From Ilumatobacter sp963746265 (GTDB lineage Bacteria; Actinomycetota; Acidimicrobiia; Acidimicrobiales; Ilumatobacteraceae): 64,000 nt of DNA. The DNA lies in assembly GCA_963746265.1 (NCBI GenBank), contig CAVVAM010000002.1:399037-463036 (forward strand). The letters are read 5' to 3'. Within the stretch, counting starts at the first letter, position 1. The number at the start of each line of letters is the position of its first letter. The position numbers and the translations under genes were made by a program. This document shows positions 1-9,432 of this stretch, in pieces. The notes beneath the pieces are model-generated. The model saw only the letters and a list, made by a program, of their open reading frames with translations. It made no database searches and was not told the origin of the DNA.

Positions 1-1951
1 TGATCACTCGTGCCGTCGACGCAATGCCGCTGACGACGCTGCCGTCGTTGTCGCGAGTAGCGAGGTAGTCCTCACGGACACGAGACAGCAGGAACACCTC
101 GTAGTCCATCGAGAGCCCGAAGAGCACGGCAAACATGAACATCGGGATGAACGGCACGATGGGGACTGTCGCCTCAAGTCCGATCAATCCCTTGCCCCAT
201 CCCCATTGGAACACCATGACGAGCACCCCGTAGGCAGCTCCGATGCTCATCAGGTTGAGGAATGCCGCCTTGAGCGGCACAAGGATCGAACGGAACACGA
301 GCATCAGCAGCAGGAACGACAGTGCGACCACCGCGCCGATGAACAACGGCATGCGCTCGGTGACACGGTCGCCCATGTCGCCGATGCTTGCTGTCTGCCC
401 GCCGACGTGCGCAGTCGCTGGGCTGTTGTTGAGCACTGGCGGGAACACGTCGGAACGCAGCCGCTTGACGGTGTCGAGGGTGCCCTCGTCCTGGGGTGAC
501 GACGCCGGGAAGGCGATAATCGTGGCGACGTCGGCCTCGGTGTCGACGCTCGTCGGCGCGATGGCGGCGATGCCAGGATCGGCCGCGATCTGAGCGGCGA
601 GCGGCTCGACGATCGAGCGATCACCATTGAGGTCGATGGCGATTGCGAGCGGACCGTTGACTCCCGGGCCGAATCCTTCTGAGATCAGGTCGTACGCCTG
701 GCGCTCGGTGCGGTGCTCGGCGAGCGAGCCGTCGTCGGGAAAGCCGAGCCGGAGGTCGAGAACCGGTGCGGTGAGCGCGACGAGGAACACGGTCGCGCCG
801 ATCGCATATCGCCAGGCATTTCCGGCGACGTGTCGACCCCATCGCTGCCACCGCTCGGATACATTCGCCCCGCCGGATGGCGCCAACCGAGGGCGGCGGG
901 CCGTCAGACCGTTGATTCGGTGGCCGGCGAGACCGAGCAGCGCGGGGAGCAGCGTGACCGATGCGAGGACCATGATGGCGGCGACGGTCGAGATGGCGAT
1001 GCCGGCGGCGGTCATGAACGGGATTCCGGTGACGGCCATGCCGAGGATTGCGATGACGACGGTTCCACCGGCGAAAATGACGGCCTGACCGGCGGTGGCG
1101 ACGGCTCGTCCCGCCGACTCCACGACGGTCATTCCCCGGGCGAGGTGTTCTCGGTGGCGGGTGATGACGAACAGCGCGTAGTCGATGCCGGCGCCGATGC
1201 CGACCATGCTCGCCGTGTCCGGCGCCCATGCCGGGATGTCGACGACGAGCGTCACGAGGCTCATCCCGCTGACACCGATGGCAAGCCCGAACAGCGCGGT
1301 TGCGATCGGCAGGCCCATGGCGATCAGCGAGCCGAACGCCACCAGCAGGATGACGACCGCCGCCATGAGTCCGATCAACTCGCCGGTGCCGGTTTCGCCT
1401 TCGGCGAGCGCGAAGAACAACTCGCCGCGCGCTTCGACGCGTACGTCGGAGCGTTCGTCGAGACGTTCGGCCGTCTCCTTGAGTTCCTCGAGGTCGGCGT
1501 GTTCGAGTTCGTCGACGACGGGGAACTGGAGCTGAATGACGGCGACGCGCCCGTCGGTCGACATCAGCCCGCTTTGCGCGGCGAGCTGCGGATCGATGCC
1601 GAGGGCGTCGGAGGTGGCCGACACGGCGATGACGCTGCTCATCGCGCCGGCTTCGCGTTCGGCTGCTCTCAGGCCCTCGACGGATTCGGAGGAGTCGCGG
1701 AACGAGTCGGCGGCAGCATCCGTTGTGATGACGAGCTGGGCGGTGAGCCCGGCCGCATCCGATCCGGCCGCCTGAAGGAGGTCGGCGGCGATCTGTGAGT
1801 CGAGACCTGGGACCTCGAACGAGTCGTCGAGTTCCTCCCCGAATGACGACGAGGCGGTGACCACGACGACGGCGGCGAGCAGCCAGAGGCCGATCATCCG
1901 CCACGGATGGCGGGCGGCCGATCGACCGAGGCGGTGGAGAAATCGAGACAA
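1..1951 (-). CDS. MMPL/RND-family transporter (3' end outside window)
   Basis: About 650 codons are visible; the stop lies beyond the left edge. Translation from a TTG at 1951, preceded by GAAAGGA, begins LSRFLHRLGRSAARHPWRMI and enters a first membrane helix. A long extracytoplasmic domain and a helix bundle containing GIGAGIDYALFVITRHRE follow; near the edge the second bundle shows GLSMDYEVFLLSRVRED. These paired motifs are hallmarks of the MMPL branch of the RND superfamily, proton-driven exporters of lipids or small hydrophobic molecules in actinobacteria. The gene diverges from a large regulator at 2108, which is the likely controller by position. Substrate cannot be told from sequence. 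The long minus-strand arginine-rich ORF at 621-1904 lies in a different frame and is a shadow. Confidence 0.9.
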   Translation of the reverse strand, partial: MSRFLHRLGRSAARHPWRMIGLWLLAAVVVVTASSSFGEELDDSFEVPGLDSQIAADLLQAAGSDAAGLTAQLVITTDAAADSFRDSSESVEGLRAAEREAGAMSSVIAVSATSDALGIDPQLAAQSGLMSTDGRVAVIQLQFPVVDELEHADLEELKETAERLDERSDVRVEARGELFFALAEGETGTGELIGLMAAVVILLVAFGSLIAMGLPIATALFGLAIGVSGMSLVTLVVDIPAWAPDTASMVGIGAGIDYALFVITRHREHLARGMTVVESAGRAVATAGQAVIFAGGTVVIAILGMAVTGIPFMTAAGIAISTVAAIMVLASVTLLPALLGLAGHRINGLTARRPRLAPSGGANVSERWQRWGRHVAGNAWRYAIGATVFLVALTAPVLDLRLGFPDDGSLAEHRTERQAYDLISEGFGPGVNGPLAIAIDLNGDRSIVEPLAAQIAADPGIAAIAPTSVDTEADVATIIAFPASSPQDEGTLDTVKRLRSDVFPPVLNNSPATAHVGGQTASIGDMGDRVTERMPLFIGAVVALSFLLLMLVFRSILVPLKAAFLNLMSIGAAYGVLVMVFQWGWGKGLIGLEATVPIVPFIPMFMFAVLFGLSMDYEVFLLSRVREDYLATRDNDGSVVSGIASTARVI

Positions 1952-2027
1952 GTCGGGTCCTTTCGGGGGTGATGTGGCAGAACAGATCGTGCGCGCGCCG
2001 GGTCGAGTGACAATCGAGAGCCGACGA

Positions 2028-2058
2028 CGGTTCGGTCGAACCGAGCGCGTTGCGCTCG
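2028..2058. promoter_or_regulatory. Two adjacent perfect palindromes in the MMPL-regulator divergent gap
   Basis: CGGTTCG-gt-CGAACCG (2028-2043) overlaps by two bases CGAGCGC-gtt-GCGCTCG (2042-2058). Both have 7-bp perfect arms and sit 77-107 bases from the MMPL start and 50-80 bases from the regulator start. That is a typical place for operators shared by divergent promoters. Binding by the neighbouring regulator is inferred only. Confidence 0.5.
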
Positions 2059-2107
2059 ACTGAGACTCCACTGGCACTCGACTCGGTGCCTGCACGCTGG
2101 GCCCCTG

Positions 2108-5100
2108 ATGTACGAACCAGCTGCGAGCTGCGACGATGAGGGAATGCGCGAGACGACTTCTGAGGCGAGTTGGCAGGTGAGCGTGCTCGGCGGCGTGCGC
2201 CTTGTCGATCCCGACGGTGCCGACGTCGACCCGGGCCCCGCGAAGTGTCAGGAGCTGCTCGGCGCTCTCGCCCTGAGCGTCGATCGGGCCGTCTCGGTCG
2301 ACACGCTCGTCGACCTCCTCTGGGGAGACGACCCTCCGCGCACCGCGTCGAAGACGCTGCAGACGTACGTCGCCCGCCTGCGAAAGACCCTCGGTCACGA
2401 GCGGGTAGCTCGCGTCGGTGCCGCGTATCGACTGGATGTCCCCGACGAGTGGATCGACGTCCGCCGGTTCCGGGCAGCGCTCGCTGACGGCGACCTGGAG
2501 CGAGCGTTGGACGAGTGGAATGGTCCGCCGCTCGCAGGACTCGACGCCAACGGGCTCCGTCCGATGGTCGACGGGCTGGTAGAGGAATGGCTTGTTGCCG
2601 TCGAGGTCGTGCTGGAACGCAGCGTCACGTCCGACCCGCAGTTCGTCATTGGACGATTGACCGAGTTGACGGCTCGGCATCCGTTCCGCGAAGGGCTCTG
2701 GGCGCTGTTGATGCAGGCGCTGTACGCCGGCGGACGCCAGGCCGATGCACTCGCCGCATATCGCCGGGCGCGGCATCATCTCGTCGAAGAGTTGGGTGTC
2801 GAACCTGGTCCGCGCCTCCAGGAGTTGGAGTCGCGGATACTCGCTCAGGACGGCGACCTCGCAGCCCAGCTGCGAACGCTCGGCGCCGCCTCGTCGATCC
2901 CGACTGGCACGGTCACGTTCGCGTACTCCGAGATCGATGGTGTTGCCGGGCTCTGGGCCGATCACCGCGACGCCACCGGCCTGGTGATCGGCCGCCTCGA
3001 ACAGATCGTGCGAACCCTGACCGCTGCGCACCGTGGCCACGAGATCGTGTCGGGTGGCGACACGTTCGGCGGAGCGTTTCATCGGGCCGGCGATGCCGTC
3101 GACTGGGCGACCGCCCTGCAGAGGGCGGTGCGCGACGAGGAGTGGCCTGCGGGCCTTGATGTCCGGGTGCGCGTCGGTCTACACACTGGCGATGCCGAAG
3201 AGCGGTCCGGGAGCTACTACGGCCCGACTGCGCATATCGCCGCGCATCTTTCGTCCGCCGGCAACGGCGGGCAGACCCTCGTCTCAGCGTCAACCGCCAC
3301 GCTGCTCACGGGCGTCGAGATCCGAGAAGTCGGTCATATCTACATCGAGGGGCTGGCAGGCACGCAGCCGGTCCAGCAGCTCGGCACCGCCGAACATCCC
3401 CCGCTGCGGTCCCGTGCTACACAGCTGGGCAACCTTCCCCGCTCCGCCACCCCATTACTCGGCCGTGCGGAACTCCTGCGGACCGTCGGCGAAGTTCTCG
3501 AGGCGTCATCGCTCGTGACGCTCGTCGGGCCTGGTGGCATCGGCAAGACGCGTCTGGCGATCGAGGTCGCCCGCACGGCGGCCGCTGGAATGAGCGGTGG
3601 GACGTGGCTCGCCGAACTGGCCGATGTCACGTCAGGATCCGACGTCGCCCGCTCGGTGATGGAGCTCATCGAGGCGACCGAGTTGCCGGGTCGCCCGATC
3701 CTGCAATCGGTTGTCGCAGCGTTGGCCGGCCGCGAGTTAGTGCTCGTGCTTGACAACTGCGAACACGTCGTCGAATGCGCCGCCGATCTCGCGGAGGCGA
3801 TCGGTTTGCACTGCCCCAGCGTTCGCGTGATCGCCACCTCCCGGGAAGGGCTCGGTATGAATGCTGAGCAGCTCGTCGCCATCGGTCCCCTCGACGTCAC
3901 CGGGGCCGCTGTCGAGCTGTTCGAGCAGCGGGCGACTTCGCTCGATCGGTCCTTCGACCTTGACGAGTGGCGCGAGTCGGTCGAAGACATCTGCCGCCGC
4001 CTCGACGGCGTGCCGCTCGCGATCGAGCTTGCAGCCGCCCGCGTGCGCAGCCTCACACCGGCCGACATGCTCGCCCGCCTCGACGAGAGTTTCGGCCTGT
4101 TGAGCGGTGGCCGGCGCCGCAGCATCGAGCGCCACCGCACGCTGCGAGCCACGATCCACTGGTCATACGACTTGCTCGATGCCTCGGAACAGCTGCTGTT
4201 CTGTCGGCTCTCGATCTTTGCTGGCTCGTTCGATCTCGCTGCGGCCGAGCGAGTCGCGGCAGGCGACGATCTCGACGCGGCCGATGTCGGCCGAGTGCTC
4301 GGCGACCTGGTCGAACGGTCGATTGTGGTCAGCGAGGCGGGCGCTCATGGGCGACGGTTTCGATTGCTCGAGATGATGCGCCAATTCGGGGCCGAGGAGT
4401 TGGCCGCAGCGGGCAACACCCACCTGATTGCGGATCGTCACGCACGCTTCGTTGTCGACGAGATCGTCGAGATCCAGCAGCTCCTGGGTGGTCGCGATGA
4501 AGTCGTGGGAGCCGCGCGTCTCGAGGAGTTGTGGCCGAACGTTCGAGCGGCGTTCGAGTGGGCGATCGCTCGTCGCGACCTTCCGCTCGCAGCCGAACTC
4601 GTCGGTCCGCTCGCGCCTCAGTCGTTCCTTCGGCGCTCGATGGGGGAGTTGTCGGAATGGGCCGAGCAGATCGCTGCGATGGCCGACCCCGACGACACCG
4701 AGCTCGTCGCTCGGAGCCTGCTGTGGTGCTCGCTGCGACGCGTCATGACCCGGGATCGTGAAACCTTTGCCGAGATCGATGCCCAGCGCGGGTGCCCCAA
4801 CCATCTCCTCGCCGACCTCGCCCGTGCCGCGGTCGCAGACGACGGCACACGAACAATCGAGATCGGACCCGCTGCGATCGCCGAATTGCACCGCTTCGGC
4901 GAGCATCACATCGCACTGCTGGTCGAGCTGCTCATCGGTGGATCGCTGCTCCATGTCGGTCAACTCGAAGAAGCTGAAAGGTCACTCGATGAACTCGCCG
5001 ACCGCCTACGCCGGAGCGGACCTCCCACCTACCTCAACTGGACGCTGTTCATGCTCGGTGCCATTGCCGAGTTCCGAGGCCATCCGGATTTGGCGCAGCA

Positions 5101-5563
5101 ACGCTACGACGAGATGCTCACGCTTGCGGTGCCGCCAAACACGAACTCGGCCAACTCGATTCTCGAGGCCCGCGCCGTCTTTCGTCGCGGCGACCACGTC
5201 CGGGCGTACGAGCTGCTGCGGAGGTACGTCGACGATGAGCTCCGCGCCAGCAACGTCAGCGGCGCCGGTCTCGCGAGCCTGGAGTTCATCAATATGGCCA
5301 TCGCAACGGGAAGACTTGAGCATGCTGCGCTGCTCGCCGGCTATCTCGACCAGTCAGGCATACTCGACGTGGAAGGACGTGGGTTCCACGTGCTCGTCGC
5401 CGACTCCATCGCAGCGATCGATGCCGACCCTGCCGCCGCCTCGGTGAGGGCGGGGGTCGTCGCCGTCGATGCGACACCTGAGTGGGCGTTGACGACGATT
5501 CGCGACCTCCTCGACAGGGTTCTCGACTCGAATTCCACCGCAGCAGATTCGACCGAGAACTGA
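2108..5563 (+). CDS. BTAD/AfsR-like transcriptional regulator with cyclase-like, NB-ARC and TPR regions
   Basis: This is a 1151-residue multidomain regulator. Residues about 22-100 form an OmpR-type winged helix, and about 105-245 a bacterial transcriptional activator (BTAD) domain. Residues about 265-400 resemble a class III nucleotide cyclase. From about 474 there is an ATPase with Walker A GPGGIGKTRLA and Walker B LVLVLDNCEH, then a long helical TPR-like C-terminus. The cyclase part looks degenerate: the usual FTDIEGS metal motif reads FAYSEIDG and GDG reads GGDT, so a catalytic role is doubtful. SARP/AfsR regulators usually activate transcription with ATP as ligand. It is divergent from the MMPL exporter. 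The start could instead be the ATG at 2144, 12 residues in. Confidence 0.88.
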   Translation: MYEPAASCDDEGMRETTSEASWQVSVLGGVRLVDPDGADVDPGPAKCQELLGALALSVDRAVSVDTLVDLLWGDDPPRTASKTLQTYVARLRKTLGHERVARVGAAYRLDVPDEWIDVRRFRAALADGDLERALDEWNGPPLAGLDANGLRPMVDGLVEEWLVAVEVVLERSVTSDPQFVIGRLTELTARHPFREGLWALLMQALYAGGRQADALAAYRRARHHLVEELGVEPGPRLQELESRILAQDGDLAAQLRTLGAASSIPTGTVTFAYSEIDGVAGLWADHRDATGLVIGRLEQIVRTLTAAHRGHEIVSGGDTFGGAFHRAGDAVDWATALQRAVRDEEWPAGLDVRVRVGLHTGDAEERSGSYYGPTAHIAAHLSSAGNGGQTLVSASTATLLTGVEIREVGHIYIEGLAGTQPVQQLGTAEHPPLRSRATQLGNLPRSATPLLGRAELLRTVGEVLEASSLVTLVGPGGIGKTRLAIEVARTAAAGMSGGTWLAELADVTSGSDVARSVMELIEATELPGRPILQSVVAALAGRELVLVLDNCEHVVECAADLAEAIGLHCPSVRVIATSREGLGMNAEQLVAIGPLDVTGAAVELFEQRATSLDRSFDLDEWRESVEDICRRLDGVPLAIELAAARVRSLTPADMLARLDESFGLLSGGRRRSIERHRTLRATIHWSYDLLDASEQLLFCRLSIFAGSFDLAAAERVAAGDDLDAADVGRVLGDLVERSIVVSEAGAHGRRFRLLEMMRQFGAEELAAAGNTHLIADRHARFVVDEIVEIQQLLGGRDEVVGAARLEELWPNVRAAFEWAIARRDLPLAAELVGPLAPQSFLRRSMGELSEWAEQIAAMADPDDTELVARSLLWCSLRRVMTRDRETFAEIDAQRGCPNHLLADLARAAVADDGTRTIEIGPAAIAELHRFGEHHIALLVELLIGGSLLHVGQLEEAERSLDELADRLRRSGPPTYLNWTLFMLGAIAEFRGHPDLAQQRYDEMLTLAVPPNTNSANSILEARAVFRRGDHVRAYELLRRYVDDELRASNVSGAGLASLEFINMAIATGRLEHAALLAGYLDQSGILDVEGRGFHVLVADSIAAIDADPAAASVRAGVVAVDATPEWALTTIRDLLDRVLDSNSTAADSTEN

Positions 5564-5638
5564 TCTCGACGTTCAGTTCCACCAGCACTCCACCGACACC
5601 CCACCAAGCGACGACCGCCTGCGAGCACCGTGGGTCTC

Positions 5639-6691
5639 ATGATCACAACACCCAACACTTCACCTACCCCAAACACCATGGTCGCAGTCGTGCAGCAGGA
5701 CTACGGCCTCGATGCAATCGAGAACAGTGAGCGTCCAGTGCCGTCGCCAGGCCCAGGACAACTCCGGATCAAGGTCACCGCAAGTGCCCTCAACCCGATG
5801 GATTGGCACCTCGCAACCGGCACGCCGGGGATCGTGCGACTCGCCGAGGGTTTCCGGCGACCTAAACACCAGATCCTCGGACGTGAAGCCTGCGGAGTGG
5901 TCGACCAACTCGGTCCTGGCGTTGACGACTTCGAGGTTGGACAGGTGGTGTTCGGCTGGGTGACCGGCGCGTTCGCCGAATACGCCATCGCCGAGGCGGA
6001 CCGCATCTGGCTCGCTCCGACGAAGATCACGGAGGCCGAGTCTGCGGCCCTGCCCGTTGCCAGCACCGCTGCGCTGGAAGCAATCGAACTCGGCGACGTC
6101 CAAGGTCAGCGAGTCATCGTGAACGGTGCATCTGGCGGAGTTGGTCACTACGCCATTCAGATCGCCAAGGCACGCGGGGCGGCCTGGGTCGCTGGGGTGT
6201 GCTCCAGTCGCAACGCGGATTTCGTGCGGGGCCTCGGCGCCGATCAGGTCGTCGAATATGACTCGGCGGACTTCACGTCAGAACGATGGGACGCGATCAT
6301 CGACTGCATCGGAAACCGCAGCGGCTCCGAGATCCGGGGAGCGCTTGCCGACGACGGCCGGTGGGTCGTGGTCGGCGACCAGGACAAGGGCGGCCTGCTC
6401 GGCCCGCTCCCTCGCCTGCTGGCGAGGCTCGTTCGGTGGCGCTTCGGGTCGCAGTCCTGTCATTGGTTCGTTCAAGGCGGGAATGTTCGGTACCTCGAAG
6501 AGATCGCCTCACTTGTCGACCAGGGCCTCGTCCGCTCACATCTGAGCGAAACCCTGACCTTCGCTGACGTGCGGGCTGGCTATGACCAGATCGAAAGCGG
6601 TCGCGCCGTCGGCAAACTCTCCATCGACGTCGCATTGGCACGCAACATGGGGTGGACCAGACAGAGCAGCGAGTTGGAGGTCTCGTCGTGA
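5639..6691 (+). CDS. NAD(P)-dependent MDR-family oxidoreductase (quinone-reductase/alcohol-dehydrogenase type)
   Basis: A medium-chain dehydrogenase/reductase of about 350 residues. The N-terminal GroES-like domain contains ALNPMDWHLATG and ILGREACGVV. The Rossmann domain carries NGASGGVGHYAIQIA near residue 160, the NAD(P)H-binding signature. No structural zinc-binding cysteine cluster is seen, which favours a quinone oxidoreductase or enoyl reductase type over a zinc alcohol dehydrogenase. Start choice is uncertain: GTG 5630, ATG 5639 and ATG 5678 are in frame, and the last begins right at the first beta strand (MVAVVQQDYG). The stop overlaps the GTG of the next gene, so the two are probably translated together. 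Substrate unknown. Confidence 0.8.
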   Translation: MITTPNTSPTPNTMVAVVQQDYGLDAIENSERPVPSPGPGQLRIKVTASALNPMDWHLATGTPGIVRLAEGFRRPKHQILGREACGVVDQLGPGVDDFEVGQVVFGWVTGAFAEYAIAEADRIWLAPTKITEAESAALPVASTAALEAIELGDVQGQRVIVNGASGGVGHYAIQIAKARGAAWVAGVCSSRNADFVRGLGADQVVEYDSADFTSERWDAIIDCIGNRSGSEIRGALADDGRWVVVGDQDKGGLLGPLPRLLARLVRWRFGSQSCHWFVQGGNVRYLEEIASLVDQGLVRSHLSETLTFADVRAGYDQIESGRAVGKLSIDVALARNMGWTRQSSELEVSS

Positions 6692-7170
6692 CCGCCACGA
6701 CACACTCAACGGATTCGAGCAGCGATCTAGAAGAGCGCCTCGATCGGTTCGAACGGAAAGCGGTGCTCGCCGGTCTGTGGACGTTCGCCCTCCTGAGCTT
6801 CATCTTCCGTGACCTCCACGAGATCGTGAAGGCCGAGTTCCTGGCAGACGCGCTCAACGGTGTCTACGCCGGGCGGGAGGTCACCGACGCGATGTTCCTG
6901 CTCGGGGGCGTCATGGTTCAGATCCCGATCTTGATGGTCCCGATGTCGCTGATGCTCCCGCCCCGAACGAACCGGTGGGCCAACCTCATCGTCGCCCCAC
7001 TTTTTGGGCTCACCTTCATCGGCGCGGCCGGCGACCTCGACGACTACCTCCACTTCGGCCTGATATTGGTGGCACTCGCGGTCATCGTCCGGAAAGCATG
7101 GGAATGGAAGCCATCCGCAGGCGCGCGACCGCAGACCGGGCGCGAACGATCGCTGTGGAGGCGATCGTGA
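6688..7170 (+). CDS. DUF6326-like small membrane protein
   Basis: A protein of 160 residues. The GTG at 6688 overlaps the stop of the oxidoreductase (GTGA) and has GGAGG seven bases upstream, better than the ATG at 6652. A charged amphipathic N-terminus (DLEERLDRFERKAVLAG) precedes four predicted membrane helices. The order (FRDLHEIVKAEFL, then VMVQIPILMVPMSL, then FIGAAGDLDDYLHFG) resembles the DUF6326 family of uncharacterised four-helix proteins. It is the middle member of a run of genes coupled by GTGA overlaps. Function unknown. Confidence 0.75.
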   Translation: MTATTHSTDSSSDLEERLDRFERKAVLAGLWTFALLSFIFRDLHEIVKAEFLADALNGVYAGREVTDAMFLLGGVMVQIPILMVPMSLMLPPRTNRWANLIVAPLFGLTFIGAAGDLDDYLHFGLILVALAVIVRKAWEWKPSAGARPQTGRERSLWRRS

Positions 7171-7211
7171 CTGAAACCAGAACCGCCCTGATTACCGGCG
7201 CGAGCAGTGAC
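7167..7211 (+). pseudogene. N-terminal stub of a short-chain dehydrogenase/reductase
   Basis: A GTG at 7167 overlaps the stop of the preceding gene (GTGA) and has a GGAG a few bases upstream. It opens VTETRTALITGASS, the first strand and start of the TGxxxGxG nucleotide-binding loop of classical SDR enzymes. After about 14 codons the family resemblance ends (DDERHF). The reading frame stays open but looks non-coding. I read this as the 5' end of a former third operon gene whose body was deleted or replaced at about 7208. Confidence 0.55.
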
Positions 7212-7700
7212 GACGAGCGGCATTTCGCCGTCGTCCCTCCGGAACGGCAGGGCGCGGCCGAGAAGCGAGCCGTCGACCTGGCAGGGGTCTGCTTTCCACC
7301 CTGCAGAGACCCAGCGCACAACGCCGTTGCCGGCCGACTCTTGAGCCGCCCAGATCCGGCAGTGAGGAGTGCGCCGACAATCGCCCCACTGCGATCGAGC
7401 AATCTGAGCGGGGGTGGCCGATCCGATGTGCCTTCGTTCTCGGACGGGTCCGTCGGGAAGACTCGACCGTCGATATGGCGCGTTCGCCTATCTCTGATCG
7501 GCCAGTCCGCTGCCCATTTCATCGTCGGCGCGCTGGACCGGTTGACGGAGTCGAACTCGACATCGGCGAGGGACAGGTCGCTCCATCCGGGAAGGACCGC
7601 GGGTAACGAACGATTCGCGGTTGCGTCTCCGTACACGACTGGCACCATGCAGTACCTCGTCGCGTGCGACCGTGATGATCCCAAACGGCGGACGGGGACG
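7212..7700. other. Intergenic stretch without a recognisable gene
   Basis: About 490 bases follow the SDR stub. Open frames on both strands are arginine- and serine-rich shadows with no family motif or ribosome-binding site. A short piece near 7349-7375 (GATCCGGCAGTGAGGAG) weakly resembles the middle of the dispersed repeat described at 15494, but is too short to call. Confidence 0.5.
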
Positions 7701-8711
7701 TCAGCCCGTGAGGGTGAGCGGGACGATGGTCTCGAGGTCCATCGGGCAGTTGGGCTCACTGTCCGGCGTGCAGCCCACGGGGCTGAGGGCGACGAGTTCG
7801 ATCGGGCCGACTGGCGCGTCGACCGAGATCGTCGTCTCGAAGTCGGCCCAGTTGCCCCAGGCGCCGGCGAACACGATGACGACGTCACTGATCCGCTCGC
7901 CATTGCGCCTGACCTCGATCGGGAAGTCGGCTTCGAACACGTCTCCTTCGCCGGTGACGGTGATCGGGCTGGTCACGGTGGCTCCCGGTAGGGGTGTGTC
8001 GATGATGATCCCCTTGGTCAACGCCCAGTCGACGTCTCGCCGCTGCTGGGCGTCGCCCAGCACGATGCCCTCACCGCCAAAGAATTCGACGGGGGCGCCG
8101 TCGAGCCAGAACAGCACCTCGTCGGTGCTGTCGAACTGGGTAGCGGTGAAGATCACCTGTGCCAGCCGGGCGGTCATCGAGAGCGTGCCGCCGCCGCGTT
8201 CGTAGTCGCGACTCAGATCGACCGTGGCGAGCCCGTCGGCGAGCTTCAGATCGCGCAGCGTCGTGCCGTCGGGAATCTCGGTGTGGAGCCCGGCTGCGCG
8301 CTCGCTGTCGGTGGGCCCCTCCAGGAGTGCGGCCAAGGCGTTGTTCAAGACGGCGGGGCCCTCCACCTGCCGGTGGGTGACGGCGAGCCGTTCGCCACTC
8401 AGGAGGTAGATGCGCACGTCGACGAGGGTCGGGTTGGTCGTTGGCGTGGTGGGTGCGGGTGTCGACACCGGTGCGGTCGAGGCGGGCGTCGCGGTCGCGG
8501 CGGGTTCGGTGTTGTCCGGCGATTCGGCCATGGTCGTTGCGCCCGACTCGGCGCGCGACGCTGTCGTGACGGGCGGTTCGCTCGTGATCGTCGTCGAAGT
8601 CGGCGTGGTCGAGTCCGGCGGGTTCGTGCGCGTGCCTGTGTCGTCGCCGTTGCCGCATGCCGACGCGACGGCCAGCATTCCGAGCACGAGCCCCACTCGC
8701 AGGATGCGCAT
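7701..8711 (-). CDS. Lipoprotein with GerMN and Gmad2 domains
   Basis: A lipoprotein of 336 residues. The ATG at 8711 has GGAAGG five bases upstream, better than an upstream ATG at 8738. A hydrophobic signal peptide ends in VASAC, a plausible lipobox, followed by a long Thr/Pro/Ser-rich linker (residues about 25-95) typical of surface lipoproteins. Residues about 95-210 (VRIYLLSGERLAVTHRQVEG, LNNALAALLEGPTDSERAAG, LWFLDG-like pattern) match the GerMN domain. The C-terminal 100 residues, starting IIIDTPLPGATVTSPITVTG, match the immunoglobulin-like Gmad2 domain. The pair occurs in sporulation and cell-envelope lipoproteins; the exact role is unknown. It is monocistronic as far as can be seen. 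Confidence 0.85.
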   Translation of the reverse strand: MRILRVGLVLGMLAVASACGNGDDTGTRTNPPDSTTPTSTTITSEPPVTTASRAESGATTMAESPDNTEPAATATPASTAPVSTPAPTTPTTNPTLVDVRIYLLSGERLAVTHRQVEGPAVLNNALAALLEGPTDSERAAGLHTEIPDGTTLRDLKLADGLATVDLSRDYERGGGTLSMTARLAQVIFTATQFDSTDEVLFWLDGAPVEFFGGEGIVLGDAQQRRDVDWALTKGIIIDTPLPGATVTSPITVTGEGDVFEADFPIEVRRNGERISDVVIVFAGAWGNWADFETTISVDAPVGPIELVALSPVGCTPDSEPNCPMDLETIVPLTLTG

Positions 8712-9432
8712 GACACCTTCCTTCAGCTTCCTCTTCACGGTCGCGCCGAGCGCGCTCCCGTGCCAGGGTCGAACGTCAGGGACCGACCGTCGGCATCGCC
8801 AAGCCGGGTTCGAACTGGGTGCGATTCAGACGTGTGCCCGGAGGCCCCGTCCGGCGAGGTCCGACGCATGGCCGAGGAGTCACCGACGGTCGTGACCGCC
8901 GACGGGCTGTACGTCGCCGCCGCCTGTCGATGTCATGAAGTCAGGGACGCCGACACGAGCTCGCCGCGTTGGCCGATCGCATCGAGGCTGCGAAGCAAAG
9001 GGCGTCCGATACCTGGCATGGTTGGAGGCTCGGTCCAGCACCGCGTTTAGCGCAATCCGGGTGCCTGGAACAGCGCAGTTGATTCGGCGTATCGGCGCTC
9101 GGTACCTGATCAGCCGGTCGGTCGCACGTTTCCGCGCAGTATCGCCCGAGCCGACGTGCCGATCTCGGACGCCTGCCGGCGCATTCCGAGGCCGTGATTA
9201 TGCAGCGCCAATGCTGCTGTCGGACCTCCCACAGTACGCCGGGAGTGCGCCGCAGGTCGGTGCGTTCCGACGACGATGACCGCTCGGCTTCGAGTTCGTC
9301 GCGACCGAACGAGGGGGCGCGGAGAGAACACCGATCTCGGGTCTGACGCCTCTGGTTCCTGATCACCGTCAGCCCCAGACTTGAAGCTGATCGACGGCGT
9401 GACCTCACGCGAACCGGGGAGGCAACAGCCAT
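8712..9432. other. Long intergenic region, no convincing gene
   Basis: About 720 bases separate the divergent lipoprotein and DUF1254 genes. Frames open here have shadow-like composition. A short frame from about 8869 (MAEESPTVVTADGLYVAA) looks more protein-like at first but degenerates within 20 codons. The sequence GTGATTATGCAGCG near 9193 recalls the GTGATTATCGAG motif near 15670. Nothing else is supported. Confidence 0.5.

Noticed and set aside
621..1904. Long minus-strand ORF (427 codons) inside the MMPL gene
   Set aside because: Arginine-rich translation without motifs; the MMPL frame with its helices and family motifs is one frame away and is open to the window edge.
6975..7991. 338-codon plus-strand ORF
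   Set aside because: It starts inside the DUF6326 gene and ends inside the antisense of the GerMN lipoprotein; only the 14-residue SDR stub within it is protein-like.
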